Below, one piece after another: positions 33,668-42,568 of a DNA stretch of 64,000 bases. The notes below the pieces were generated by a model. It ran no database searches and had not been told where the DNA came from. It was given only the letters and a program-made list of their open reading frames with translations. Position numbers and translations under genes: made by a program. Position 1 is the first letter of the stretch. Each line of letters begins with the position of its first letter. This DNA comes from Pseudomonadota bacterium (GTDB lineage Bacteria; Myxococcota; Myxococcia; Myxococcales; Myxococcaceae), in contig JAFAAN010000118.1 in NCBI GenBank assembly GCA_023426545.1, positions 1-64,000 of the forward strand. The letters run 5' to 3'.

Positions 33668-35059
33668 ATGAGCCCCGCCGCCCTGCTCTCCGCCCTACTG
33701 CTGACCGCCGCCCCTCCTTCGCCCGCGCAGAAGGCGAAGTCGCTCGCCGCCAGCCGCTCCTGGGAGGAGCTCTATCTGGCCTTCTCGGCCGGAGACGCGG
33801 AGGACGTGCCCGCCTCACAGCGGAGCGCCGTCTCCGCCGCGCTGCACAAGGGCTGCGAGGCCCTGAAGGGCGAGGACCCGGTGATGGCGTACTCGCTGGG
33901 TGAGCGCGCCGCCGTCTACGAGGCGTCCGCCGATGCCCTGCGGTGCCTGGCCCTGGCCGCGCGCAAGACGGACCAGCGGGCCGCCGCGGAGGCGGCGCTG
34001 CGCAAGGGGCTGGAGCGACACCCCAAGGACGGCGCCTTCGGCCTGGAGTTGGGGCGCCTGCTCATGGAGGAGCAGGACGCGGCGGGCGCCGTGGCGGTGC
34101 TGGAGAAGGTGCCGCCCCGCTCCAAGGAGGCCGCTGAAGCGAAGCGGCTGCTCCAGCAGGCCCGCGCCAGGGCGAGCGAGGAGGGCGCGGCGCGAAGGGA
34201 GGCGGAGCGGCTGGAGCAGCGGATGAACAGCGCCCCCACCCGGCGGCCCGCCGCCATGGCGGAGACACAGCCCGCGGTGGCCGGCCAGGGCCGGGGCTCC
34301 ACGCGCTCGGCCAGCCTCAACTACGAGTCCAGCGTCGGCCCGGACGGCATGCGGACGCGCTCGAACAGCCGCTTCATCATCCGCTACTTCAACAACCAGC
34401 GCGACTTCGGCCAGCGCGCGGAGTACGAGGGCCGCGTCGTCGCCGCGCTGGACGAGGCCTATGACTTCACCCGGAGCATGCTGGGCGAGGTCCGCCAGGC
34501 GCCGGTGGACGTCGTCCTCTACACACTCGCGGAGTTCCAGACGCACTTCGGCGCGACCCGGGCCCGCGCCGTCGCCGGGCTCTATTCCGACAACGCCATC
34601 CGCCTCAACGACGCCGCGGAGCTGACGCAGCAGACCCGGGCGACCCTGGTCCACGAGTACGTCCATGCCGCGCTGGACGACTTCTGCGACGGCTACGGCA
34701 ACAACCTCCCCATCTGGCTCAACGAAGGACTGGCCGAGTACGTCGAGTGGCGCTACCTGGGGAGCGAAAACCCGGAGCGGTCGGTCCGAAGCTTCATGGC
34801 CCAGGCCGCCAAGGCGAACAGCCTGCCCAAGCTGGCGGAGCTGGAGGGACAGTCCCTCATCATGCAGCGCAACCCCGCCATCGCCTACGCCACCTCCGCC
34901 GTCGCCGTCCGCGAGCTGGTGAAGCGGGGCGGGATGGGCCGGTTCCTCACGCTCGTCCGCGAGGTGGGACGAGGAAGACCCATCGACGAGGCCCTGACGG
35001 AGCACTACGGCCGGACGCGGGCGACCCTCGACCAGGACGTCCGGGACGCTCTCCAGTAA
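33668..35059 (+). CDS. Exported gluzincin-type metallopeptidase with helical repeats
   Basis: A 463-residue protein. A short signal peptide (residues 1-18) is followed by TPR-like helical repeats (about 25-190) and an MA-family peptidase domain. The zinc motif is LVHEYVHAALDD and the third ligand lies in LNEGLAEYVEW. The spacing (about 25 residues) fits gluzincins such as the peptidase MA-like domain. Likely a periplasmic or outer-membrane-associated protease; substrate unknown. Confidence 0.82.
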   Translation: MSPAALLSALLLTAAPPSPAQKAKSLAASRSWEELYLAFSAGDAEDVPASQRSAVSAALHKGCEALKGEDPVMAYSLGERAAVYEASADALRCLALAARKTDQRAAAEAALRKGLERHPKDGAFGLELGRLLMEEQDAAGAVAVLEKVPPRSKEAAEAKRLLQQARARASEEGAARREAERLEQRMNSAPTRRPAAMAETQPAVAGQGRGSTRSASLNYESSVGPDGMRTRSNSRFIIRYFNNQRDFGQRAEYEGRVVAALDEAYDFTRSMLGEVRQAPVDVVLYTLAEFQTHFGATRARAVAGLYSDNAIRLNDAAELTQQTRATLVHEYVHAALDDFCDGYGNNLPIWLNEGLAEYVEWRYLGSENPERSVRSFMAQAAKANSLPKLAELEGQSLIMQRNPAIAYATSAVAVRELVKRGGMGRFLTLVREVGRGRPIDEALTEHYGRTRATLDQDVRDALQ

Positions 35060-35185
35060 GGGAGGCTGCCGGCCGGGCCCCGGCCATTTGGTTTACCCGT
35101 CCCCGGGAGTCCCCTAGACTCGCAGCCCCCTCTATTTACGCTGCGGCAGAAGTCCGGTTGTACGCTGTCCGCAGCAAGGTGACGG

Positions 35186-38100
35186 ATGTCGGACACGCGC
35201 GCGGCGATGAGAGAATTCCGCTTCCTCGACGAGAAGCGGAAGCTGGGAAGCCTGTCTCCCGTGGAGGAGGCGCGCTGGAACGAGCTGCGTGCTCAGCTGA
35301 GCGTGGACGACGCTCCAGCCGCGGACGCCTCCGCCTGGCAGCAACAGGCTTCGCCGCAGGGCTACTACGCCGACGACGGCCAGTGGTACCCCTACCCCGC
35401 CGGCTACGAGCAGCAACCCCAGGGCTACTACGCCGACGACGGCCAGTGGTACCCCTACCCCGCCGGGTACGACCCCAACGCCCAGGCCTACGCGCAGCAG
35501 GGCTATGACCCGAATGCCCAGGCCTATGCCCAGCAGGGTTACGACCCGAATGCCCAGGCCTATGCGCAGCAGGGCTACGACCCCAATGCCCAGTATGGCC
35601 AGCAAGGCTACGACCCGAATGCCCAGGCCTACGCGCAGCAGGGCTACGACCCGAATGCTCAGGCCTACGCGCAGCAGGGTTACGACCCCAATGCTCAGCA
35701 CGGGTATGACCCGAATGCGCAGGGCTATGCCGGCGGCTGGCAGGCTGATCCCCAGGTGCAGCAGCCCTACCCCGCCGCACCGGCGCCCCAGCCGGAGGTG
35801 GAGCAGGACAACCTCAGCCTCTCGGACGACATCGACATTCCCGCGCTGAGCGAGCCCGCTCCGTGGATGACGCCGGGCGCCAGCGGCCCGGCGTCAGCGC
35901 AGACGTCCTCCGAGGAAGCACCTCCCGCCGAGGAGTTGTCCGCTGAGGACGCGCAGGAAGACCCCTCCGCGTCGTTCGCGGACGTCACCGCGGACCTGCA
36001 GCAGGACGTGCAGGCGGAAGCGGTGAGCGTGGCGGAGGATGACTTCTCGGACGTGAGCGCCGAGCCGGAACCTGTCGCAGCCACCGAGCCCGAGACCTCA
36101 CTGGAGACCTCCTTCGCGGACCTCTCGATGGAGGTCGAGTCGGCGCCGGACACGCCCGTGGCGGCCCAGGACGACGCGCAGTCCTCATCCGAAATGATGG
36201 AAGTGGAGGTCCCCTCTTCCGAGGTGGAGCTGCTGGACGCCTCCGCCGAGGGTGAGCCGGTGCTGGCGCAAGAGCTGACGCCCGCGCCCATGGACGAAGC
36301 CTGGGCCTCCGCACCGCTCGCCGTCGAAGCCGAGCCGACCGAGCTCGCGGACGCGGGTGACATCATCGACGTCTCCGCCATGGCCGAGCCCTCTGAGTCC
36401 TCGGACGCGGAGCTCACGCTCGAAACCGCCGATGTGCTCGAAGCCCCGGCTTCCGAGTCCGCGAGCGAACCGGCCTCCTGGGATGCAGGTGCTACGGCCA
36501 GCGATGCGACTGCCGCTGCCACCGCCGACGACGCTCAGGCCACCGAGATTGCGCTCGACGCGTCCGACGTGGCCACCATCGAGCCCGAGGCTCAGCATAC
36601 GGAGATTGCGCTCGACGCGTCCGACGTGAGCGACGCATCCGCCGAGCCACTCATCCCGGAGACAACGGCCGAAGGCTCCGAAGCCGCTCCAGCGGGAGAC
36701 GTGCCGTACACGGAGCTGGTGCTCGAAGCCGCGGAAGCCAGCGAAGCGGTGGCCGCGGAGGCCACGCCTGACGTGGAGGTCGAGCTCGGCGCGTCCGACG
36801 TGAGCCAGCCGGAGCCCTCTGCTGCCGCGCAACCCGAGATTGCGCTCGATGCGTCCGATGTCAGCGATGCGGCCTCCAGCGCTTCGCAGGCGGAGATTGC
36901 CCTCGATGCAGCGGATGTTGCCGAGCCCACCGCGAGTGAGCCTTCGGCGGAGATTGCCCTCGGCACCGCCGACTTCGCCGAGGAGTCACAGCCCGTCGCC
37001 CTCGATGTCGGGGCTCCGGGATACGCCGCCGAGGTCGAGAGCCCATCGCATGAGATTGCGCTCGATGCCTCGGATGTGAGCGAGGAGTCGCCGGAGCAGG
37101 AGGAGCGCGTCCCCACCCTGGAGTTGGACGCGGCAGAGGTCTCCAGCGAAGCGCCTTCGCTCGATGTCATCGATGTCGAGTCTGCGCCCGAGCAGGCAGT
37201 GGACGCCGCACAGGCCTGGGCGGACGAAGCGCCCTCGCTGAATGTGGCCGACGCCACTCCAGAGGTGGCCTACTCACAGGAAGCCGCGCCCTTCTCGAGC
37301 TCGGAGGTCCCGTCGATTGAAATCCGCCCCGTGCCGGCCGGGCCGGACCTCCAGGCGGATACCCTCACCGTCGCGGGAGAGCCGCCCGCGTCCGGCGAGG
37401 AGATGTTCGACCTGAGCGGGAACCCCGAAGAGGCCGTTCCCCTCGCCGCGGCAAGCGAGTTCCTGGGCCACGGGCAGTTCGCACCCACGGATGCGCGGAG
37501 CATGGCGCTGCCGGACGGCGAGCCAGACGCCATCGAGCTGCAACCTGAGTGGGTGTCCACGCCGACGGAGGCCGACGCGTCCGCCTGGGCCACCACGGAC
37601 ACCGGTGACGCGGCCTCCACCACCGAGTGGTCCACACAAGCCACCGACGACTCGGCCCCTGTCGAGCTCCAAGCCGAGTGGGCAGAGCCGTCGAGTGACG
37701 CTCAGCCGCACTGGACGGCTCCGGCCGAGACGGCCACCGCCTCCGCTGGCGATTGGGCATCGACCTCCACGGACATGGAGACCCACGAGGCACAGGCTGA
37801 GTGGTCCGCCGCACCCGTCGAGGCCCAGGCTGAGTGGAGCACGGACACCGCCAGCGCTGGCGCCACGGAGGTCCAGCAGGAGTGGGCGGCCGCGTCGCCC
37901 GACGGTTCAGCCGAAGCGCAGGCCGAATGGTCCACGCAAGCAGCCCCCTCCGAGTTCCAGGCCGAATGGGCCACGACTTCCGAGACGGCTCCCGCAGAGC
38001 CGCAGGTGGAGTGGGCCCACACCTCCGAGCCGCAACCCGAGTGGGCAGCGGCCGACGCCACCGCGCCCGTCGAGGCACACGCCGAGTGGGCCACGGGCAC

Positions 38101-40774
38101 CGACTTCACCGGCTCCGAGCAGGCCGTCACCACCGAGCCCCAGAGCGAGTGGACCGCCGACGCCGACGCCGTTCAGACCGAGTGGACCACGCCCGAGGCC
38201 ACGGCATCCGCGGAGGCACAGCCCGAGTGGAGCGCTGGCTCCGATGCCGCTGGCGCCGCGCAACCTGAATGGGCTTCGCCTGAGTCCACCGCATCGGCGG
38301 AGACCCATTCCACATGGGATGCCAGCTCGACCGCCACGCAGCCTGAGTGGGCTGCTCCCGAAGCCACCGCATCCGCCGAAGCTCAGACGGATTGGGCTGC
38401 GCCTGAAATCACCGCATCCGCAGAGGCACAAGCGGAGTGGGCGGCTGAATCGTATGTGACCGGTGCCACGCAGCCCGAGTGGGCCGCGCAGGACGCCTTG
38501 GAGCCCACCGAAGCGCAGCCCGAATGGGCCGCTGGCTCCAACATCACTGACACCGCTCAAACGGAGTGGGCTTCGTCCGACACGGTCGCGACCACCGAGG
38601 CACAGGCGGAGTGGTCAGCCGCCTCGGACGTGATCGCCTCCACCGAGCACCAGGCCGATTGGTCTTCCGGCTCGGAAGCGACCGCACCTGCCCAGCCCGA
38701 GTGGACGTCGGCCGCGGAGACCTCATCGGCCGAGTGGCATGGTGGCTCGGAAGCAACCAGCTTCGGCCAGTCCGAATGGAGCGCGTCCGCGGAGTCCTCG
38801 TCGGCCGAGGCGCAGACCGAGTGGACTTCTGGCTCGGACGCGACCGCCGCTGCCCAGCCGGAGTGGGTGACACCCGCAGAGGCTGCTCCCGACGAGTGGA
38901 ACGCGACCTCGGAGGCCGCAAGCGCGGCCCCGTCAGCCTGGAACACTCCCGCCGAGGCCGCACCAGAGCAGGGCCACACCGAGTGGGGCGCCACGCCCGA
39001 AACCCACCAGACCGAGTGGGCAGCGGCCGACACTGAAGCAGAATCCATCGAGGTGCACGAGGAGTGGGCCGAGCCCGCTGAGACCATCGAGGCCCAGCCT
39101 GAATGGGCCACGCCGGAAGCGGACACGGCCGCCAACGCGAGCCCGGAATGGGGGGCGGCACCGGTGGAAGCAGCGCCCGAATGGGCCTCCACCACCGAGG
39201 CGGCGCCCGTGGAGGTCGAGGCCGGGTGGGCGGAAACGCCTGCAGACGCGGCGCCCGTGGAGATCGAGGAGGAATGGGCCACCACCGCGCAGGCCGACGC
39301 CTCTGCCCCGGCGGCGGAAGCTACCTCGACGTCTGCCTGGGCCCCGCCTGCGGCAGAAGGCGCGCAGACAGACTGGGCCAGCGCTGGCGCGGACGCAGCC
39401 CAACCGGCTTGGGCTACGACGCCCGCCGATGGCGCCCAGGCGGACTGGGCCAATGCTGGCGCGGACGCCGCCCAGCAGGAGTGGGCCACGACGCCCGCCG
39501 ATGGTGCCCAGGCAGACTGGGCCAGCGCTGGTGCGGATGCCGCACAGCCGGAGTGGGCCACGACGCCCGCCGATGGCGCCCAGGCGGATTGGGCCAATGC
39601 CGGCGCGGACACCGCCCAGCCAGGGTGGGCCACGACGCCCACCGATGGCGCCCAGGCCTGGGCACAGCCCGTCGCCGAGATTGCCCCTGACGCGGTCCAG
39701 GAGGAGTGGGCCTCGCCCATCGAGGAGACCCAGCCCGAGTGGGCCACGTCCACCGACGGAGCCCACACCGACTGGGCAGCACCCGAGGTGGAAGAAGTCC
39801 AGCCCACGTGGGCGGACTCCACTCCGGCACCGGAAGCCGCCCAGGCCAGTGAGTGGGCCTCCACCACGCCAGAGACCTCCGAATGGTCCGCGGCCAGCCA
39901 CGAGGCTGCGAGCTGGGAAACCGCGCCGGCCCAGGCCACGCCCGAGTGGTCTGCCACCGAGCAGGCCCCCCAATGGGACCAGGCGGCCACTCCGGCTACG
40001 AGCGAGTGGAGCGACGCCCCGCTGGAGCCGGTGATGGAGGCCGAGCCCGTCGAGGAGGCGTCCACCTGGGAGACCGAGCCCATCGACGTCTCACCCGCGC
40101 CCGCCGCGCAGTGGGCCGCTCCGGCGGACAGCAACCCCTTCGGCGCCCCGGCGCATGACTTCTCGGAGGAAGCGCCTATCGAGGCCGAAGAGGTCTCGAT
40201 GGATCTCGACGTCGAGGAAGAGGTCCCGGTGCCGCCGGTGGCCATTCCGCCCGCGCCCTACGCACAGGCAGCGGCGCTGGGCGCCGTGGCGCAGGCGTAC
40301 CACCCCGCCACCGCCGCGCCGGCCCCGGCCGTCAACCAACTCGCTGGCGAACGCGAGCCGCTCTTCGACGACACCGCCATCGTCGGTGGCACAGCGCTCA
40401 CCTCCTTCGTGGAAGGCGAGCACCGCGTCATCATCCACACGGTGGAGGGCCAGGTGAAGCGCGGCACCATCCGCGACGCGGACCTGCTCGACGACGTCAT
40501 CTCCCTGGAGCAGCAGAGTGGCTTCGCCGCCGAGCAGATTCCCGGCAAGCGCGTGAAGGCCATCTTCTTCATGCTCCCGGCGGGCGCGCGCCAGCCGCTG
40601 GCAGAGGGGCAGAAGATTCGCGTCACCTTCAATGACGGCCGTCAGGTCGCCGGCTTCTCCCAGGACTTCCAGGGCAGCACGCCGGGCTTCTTCGTCATCC
40701 CCGCGGACCAGCGCACCAACACCGCGCGCATCTTCATCTATCGCGCCAGCGTGCAGGCCGTGGCCGAGGGCTGA
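35186..40774 (+). CDS. Giant acidic repeat protein with a small conserved C-terminal domain
   Basis: A 1,862-residue protein with no signal peptide. Residues 1-55 are an ordinary helical start. Residues about 59-95 carry two copies of GYYADDGQWYPYPAGY, and about 94-184 hold eight YDPNAQ units. A long acidic region includes about nine IALDASDV-type units near 453-650. Residues about 785-1650 are built of dozens of short Glu-Trp (EWA/EWS/EWT) units. The last ~140 residues (from about 1722) form a compact domain with HRVIIHTVEGQVKRGTIRDAD and IPGKRVKAIFFM, resembling PilZ-like or DUF6982-type domains. The disordered part is probably a spacer or scaffold, cytoplasmic by sequence. Function unknown. 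Confidence 0.85.
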   Translation: MSDTRAAMREFRFLDEKRKLGSLSPVEEARWNELRAQLSVDDAPAADASAWQQQASPQGYYADDGQWYPYPAGYEQQPQGYYADDGQWYPYPAGYDPNAQAYAQQGYDPNAQAYAQQGYDPNAQAYAQQGYDPNAQYGQQGYDPNAQAYAQQGYDPNAQAYAQQGYDPNAQHGYDPNAQGYAGGWQADPQVQQPYPAAPAPQPEVEQDNLSLSDDIDIPALSEPAPWMTPGASGPASAQTSSEEAPPAEELSAEDAQEDPSASFADVTADLQQDVQAEAVSVAEDDFSDVSAEPEPVAATEPETSLETSFADLSMEVESAPDTPVAAQDDAQSSSEMMEVEVPSSEVELLDASAEGEPVLAQELTPAPMDEAWASAPLAVEAEPTELADAGDIIDVSAMAEPSESSDAELTLETADVLEAPASESASEPASWDAGATASDATAAATADDAQATEIALDASDVATIEPEAQHTEIALDASDVSDASAEPLIPETTAEGSEAAPAGDVPYTELVLEAAEASEAVAAEATPDVEVELGASDVSQPEPSAAAQPEIALDASDVSDAASSASQAEIALDAADVAEPTASEPSAEIALGTADFAEESQPVALDVGAPGYAAEVESPSHEIALDASDVSEESPEQEERVPTLELDAAEVSSEAPSLDVIDVESAPEQAVDAAQAWADEAPSLNVADATPEVAYSQEAAPFSSSEVPSIEIRPVPAGPDLQADTLTVAGEPPASGEEMFDLSGNPEEAVPLAAASEFLGHGQFAPTDARSMALPDGEPDAIELQPEWVSTPTEADASAWATTDTGDAASTTEWSTQATDDSAPVELQAEWAEPSSDAQPHWTAPAETATASAGDWASTSTDMETHEAQAEWSAAPVEAQAEWSTDTASAGATEVQQEWAAASPDGSAEAQAEWSTQAAPSEFQAEWATTSETAPAEPQVEWAHTSEPQPEWAAADATAPVEAHAEWATGTDFTGSEQAVTTEPQSEWTADADAVQTEWTTPEATASAEAQPEWSAGSDAAGAAQPEWASPESTASAETHSTWDASSTATQPEWAAPEATASAEAQTDWAAPEITASAEAQAEWAAESYVTGATQPEWAAQDALEPTEAQPEWAAGSNITDTAQTEWASSDTVATTEAQAEWSAASDVIASTEHQADWSSGSEATAPAQPEWTSAAETSSAEWHGGSEATSFGQSEWSASAESSSAEAQTEWTSGSDATAAAQPEWVTPAEAAPDEWNATSEAASAAPSAWNTPAEAAPEQGHTEWGATPETHQTEWAAADTEAESIEVHEEWAEPAETIEAQPEWATPEADTAANASPEWGAAPVEAAPEWASTTEAAPVEVEAGWAETPADAAPVEIEEEWATTAQADASAPAAEATSTSAWAPPAAEGAQTDWASAGADAAQPAWATTPADGAQADWANAGADAAQQEWATTPADGAQADWASAGADAAQPEWATTPADGAQADWANAGADTAQPGWATTPTDGAQAWAQPVAEIAPDAVQEEWASPIEETQPEWATSTDGAHTDWAAPEVEEVQPTWADSTPAPEAAQASEWASTTPETSEWSAASHEAASWETAPAQATPEWSATEQAPQWDQAATPATSEWSDAPLEPVMEAEPVEEASTWETEPIDVSPAPAAQWAAPADSNPFGAPAHDFSEEAPIEAEEVSMDLDVEEEVPVPPVAIPPAPYAQAAALGAVAQAYHPATAAPAPAVNQLAGEREPLFDDTAIVGGTALTSFVEGEHRVIIHTVEGQVKRGTIRDADLLDDVISLEQQSGFAAEQIPGKRVKAIFFMLPAGARQPLAEGQKIRVTFNDGRQVAGFSQDFQGSTPGFFVIPADQRTNTARIFIYRASVQAVAEG
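35467..35730 (+). repeat. In-frame YDPNAQ coding repeats
   Basis: Eight tandem in-frame units of about 36 bp, encoding GYDPNAQAYAQQ with two shortened units (GYDPNAQYGQQ and GYDPNAQH). The units are nearly identical at DNA level with mostly silent changes, so the number can vary by slippage or recombination. Confidence 0.9.
39359..39667 (+). repeat. 72-bp tandem coding repeat
   Basis: Four consecutive 72-bp units plus a partial fifth, each encoding 24 residues of the form GAQADWANAGADAAQ followed by PEWATTPAD. They are far more alike than the rest of the Glu-Trp region, so they arose by recent local duplication. Confidence 0.85.
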
Positions 40775-40818
40775 GCAGGCTCGCGACAGACAAGCGGAGC
40801 GGGGCGCTTCCGCCCCGC

Positions 40819-40864
40819 AAATGAAAGAGGGGCCCCCACCACCGTGGGAGCCCCTCTGTCATTT
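40819..40864. terminator. Bidirectional transcription terminator
   Basis: A long hairpin: AAATGA-AAGAGGGG-CCCCCAC on the left pairs with GTGGGAG-CCCCTCTG-TCATTT on the right with two mismatches, around a loop of about four bases. A-rich and T-rich flanks serve both strands. It lies between the convergent ends of the giant repeat protein gene and the YceI gene. Confidence 0.85.
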
Positions 40865-40898
40865 CAAATCAAACCGGCTGGTGCCGGAACCGCGCTGA

Positions 40899-41519
40899 CT
40901 ACTTCTTGTCCGCGGCGCTGGGCGCGGCGTCGGCCTGCTTCACCAGCGACAGGTCCAGGCTCACCGTGACCTCCTCACCCACCGCCACGCCGCCCGTCTC
41001 CAGCGCCTGGTTGTAGGTCAGGCCGAAGTCCTTGCGGTTCAGCTTGGTGGTCGCCGTCACGCCCGTGCGGGCGTTGCCCCAGGGGTCCTTGGACTCCTTC
41101 GACGGGCCCGTCACGTCCAGCACCACGGACTTGGTGACACCGTGCATCGTCAGGTCGCCGGTGACCTTCAGCTTGCCCTGGCCCGCCTTCTGGACCTTGG
41201 TGGACTTGAAGGTGATCTCCGGGAACTTGGCGACGTCGAAGAAGTCAGGCGCCCGCAGGTGCTCGTCGCGCTTCGCGTTGCCCGTGTTGATGGTGGACGC
41301 GTCCAGCACGGCCTCGACGGAGGACTTGGTGACGTCCTTATCGTCCAGGTTGATGGTGCCGCTCTTCACGTTGATGGAGCCGTTGACGTTGGAGACCATC
41401 ATGTGACGGACGGCAAAGCCCGCGTTCGAGTGCGACTCATCCACCTTCCAGGTGGAGGCCAGCGCCAGCGACGGGAGGGCGAACACCAGGGCAACAGCGC
41501 TCTTCATGGACGTCTTCAT
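40899..41519 (-). CDS. YceI-family periplasmic lipid-binding protein
   Basis: A 206-residue exported protein with a signal peptide (1-21, ending LALA). The mature part starts STWKVDESHSNAGFAVRHMM, the YceI hallmark, with a lipocalin-like barrel (GDLTMHGVTKSVVLDV, LNRKDFGLTYN). The family binds polyisoprenoid-type lipids. The C-terminal tail is Ala/Asp/Lys-rich. Lying 31 nt after the dioxygenase gene at 41551, with AAGGAG before ATG 41519, it is probably second in that operon. Confidence 0.92.
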   Translation of the reverse strand: MKTSMKSAVALVFALPSLALASTWKVDESHSNAGFAVRHMMVSNVNGSINVKSGTINLDDKDVTKSSVEAVLDASTINTGNAKRDEHLRAPDFFDVAKFPEITFKSTKVQKAGQGKLKVTGDLTMHGVTKSVVLDVTGPSKESKDPWGNARTGVTATTKLNRKDFGLTYNQALETGGVAVGEEVTVSLDLSLVKQADAAPSAADKK

Positions 41520-41550
41520 CTTGAGTGTGCTCCTTCGGGTTGCAACGAAG

Positions 41551-42426
41551 TCAGGCGCGCAGCGCGAAGCTGCGCATGGACAAGGTTCCGTGATGGAAGC
41601 CCTCGAATACGGGGGTGAGGCGGTCCTCGGGGAGGGCAGCTCCGAGGACGAAGTAGAGCGGCATCAAATGCTCGGCCCTTGGATGCGCGAGCCGCGCGTT
41701 CGGTGCATCCAACCATGCCTGGAGGCCGGTGAAGTCTCGCGCCTCCAGCTTCTGTGCAATCCAGTTGTCGAAGGCCGCGGCCCACGGCTCGACGGACGCG
41801 TCCTTCTCGTGGAAGTTCAGCCGGCGCAGGTTGTGGACGATGCCGCCGCTGCCCATCAGCAGCACGCCCTGCGCGCGCAAGGGGCGCAGCAATTCGCCCA
41901 TGCGCGCCACGTCCGCGGGGCTCGCGCCCAGCGGCATGGAGACCTGAACGACAGGGAGCTTCGCCTCGGGGAAGGCATGCAGCAACGGCACCCACGCGCC
42001 GTGGTCCCAGCCACGCTCCCCGTCGGCCACGGCGGGCAGTCCCCCCGCCTTCAGCCGGGCGACCACGTCCTCCGCCAACGCCGGCTCACCGGGCGCCGCA
42101 TACCGCAGGCGGTAGAGCGCCTCTGGAAACCCATAGAAGTCATGGATGAGTGACGGCTGAGCGCTCGACGTGACGTGAATCCGTCCGGGCGTCTCCCAGT
42201 GGGCGGACACCACCACCAGCGCCCGCGCCAGGGCCCCGCCGCCGAAGCGCTGGAGCGCCTGCGGATAGGCGTCCGAGTCCAGCGCCACCATGGGCGAGCC
42301 GTGGGAGATGAACGCCGCCGGCGCCTGCGACGAGGCCCCTCCAGGGCCCCCCGTCCCCAGCACTCCCGCCACCCCGGCCGCGGCCGCGCCCTGAAGGACC
42401 ACGCGTCTGTCGAGTTCGTCCGCCAT
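41551..42426 (-). CDS. DODA-type extradiol aromatic ring-opening dioxygenase
   Basis: A 291-residue protein. The N-terminus has RRVVLQGAAAAGVAG, a Tat-like or membrane-anchoring leader absent from many homologues. The catalytic region shows FISHGSP, VVSAHWET, FYGFPEALY, DHGAWVPLLHAFP and SGGIVHNL, i.e. the His residues that bind the non-haem iron or zinc in the LigB/DODA (YgiD-like) family. It would cleave catechol-type rings with O2. Operon with yceI. It is divergent from a V4R/sigma-54 regulator, which often senses aromatic compounds. Confidence 0.88.
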   Translation of the reverse strand: MADELDRRVVLQGAAAAGVAGVLGTGGPGGASSQAPAAFISHGSPMVALDSDAYPQALQRFGGGALARALVVVSAHWETPGRIHVTSSAQPSLIHDFYGFPEALYRLRYAAPGEPALAEDVVARLKAGGLPAVADGERGWDHGAWVPLLHAFPEAKLPVVQVSMPLGASPADVARMGELLRPLRAQGVLLMGSGGIVHNLRRLNFHEKDASVEPWAAAFDNWIAQKLEARDFTGLQAWLDAPNARLAHPRAEHLMPLYFVLGAALPEDRLTPVFEGFHHGTLSMRSFALRA

Positions 42427-42471
42427 GACGGCCGCCTTCTAATGCAACCGAAGGACCAGCACACTCAAAAG

Positions 42472-42485
42472 TCCAACCCGTTGGA
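42472..42485. promoter_or_regulatory. Inverted repeat in the divergent promoter region
   Basis: The perfect palindromic arms TCCAAC and GTTGGA, separated by CC, sit in the 142-bp space between the dioxygenase gene and the sigma-54 regulator gene. Two direct copies of ATCTCTCAA follow within 35 bp. Candidate regulator site; no clear sigma-54 -24/-12 element was found. Confidence 0.4.
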
Positions 42486-42568
42486 TTTGCTCCCATCTCT
42501 CAACGAGGCGTGCACCAAATCTCTCAAAACGATAGAGACCCCACTCATTCTGAAAGGAGCTGTACAGC

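Noticed and set aside
30972..33818. 948-codon minus-strand open frame
   Set aside because: Antisense to the dehydrogenase and threonine deaminase genes; repetitive His/Arg/Val-rich composition typical of a shadow.
35467..35735. Regular ~36-bp repeats resembling a CRISPR array
   Set aside because: Units are contiguous, without unique spacers, stay in frame and encode YDPNAQ repeats; no cas genes are present.
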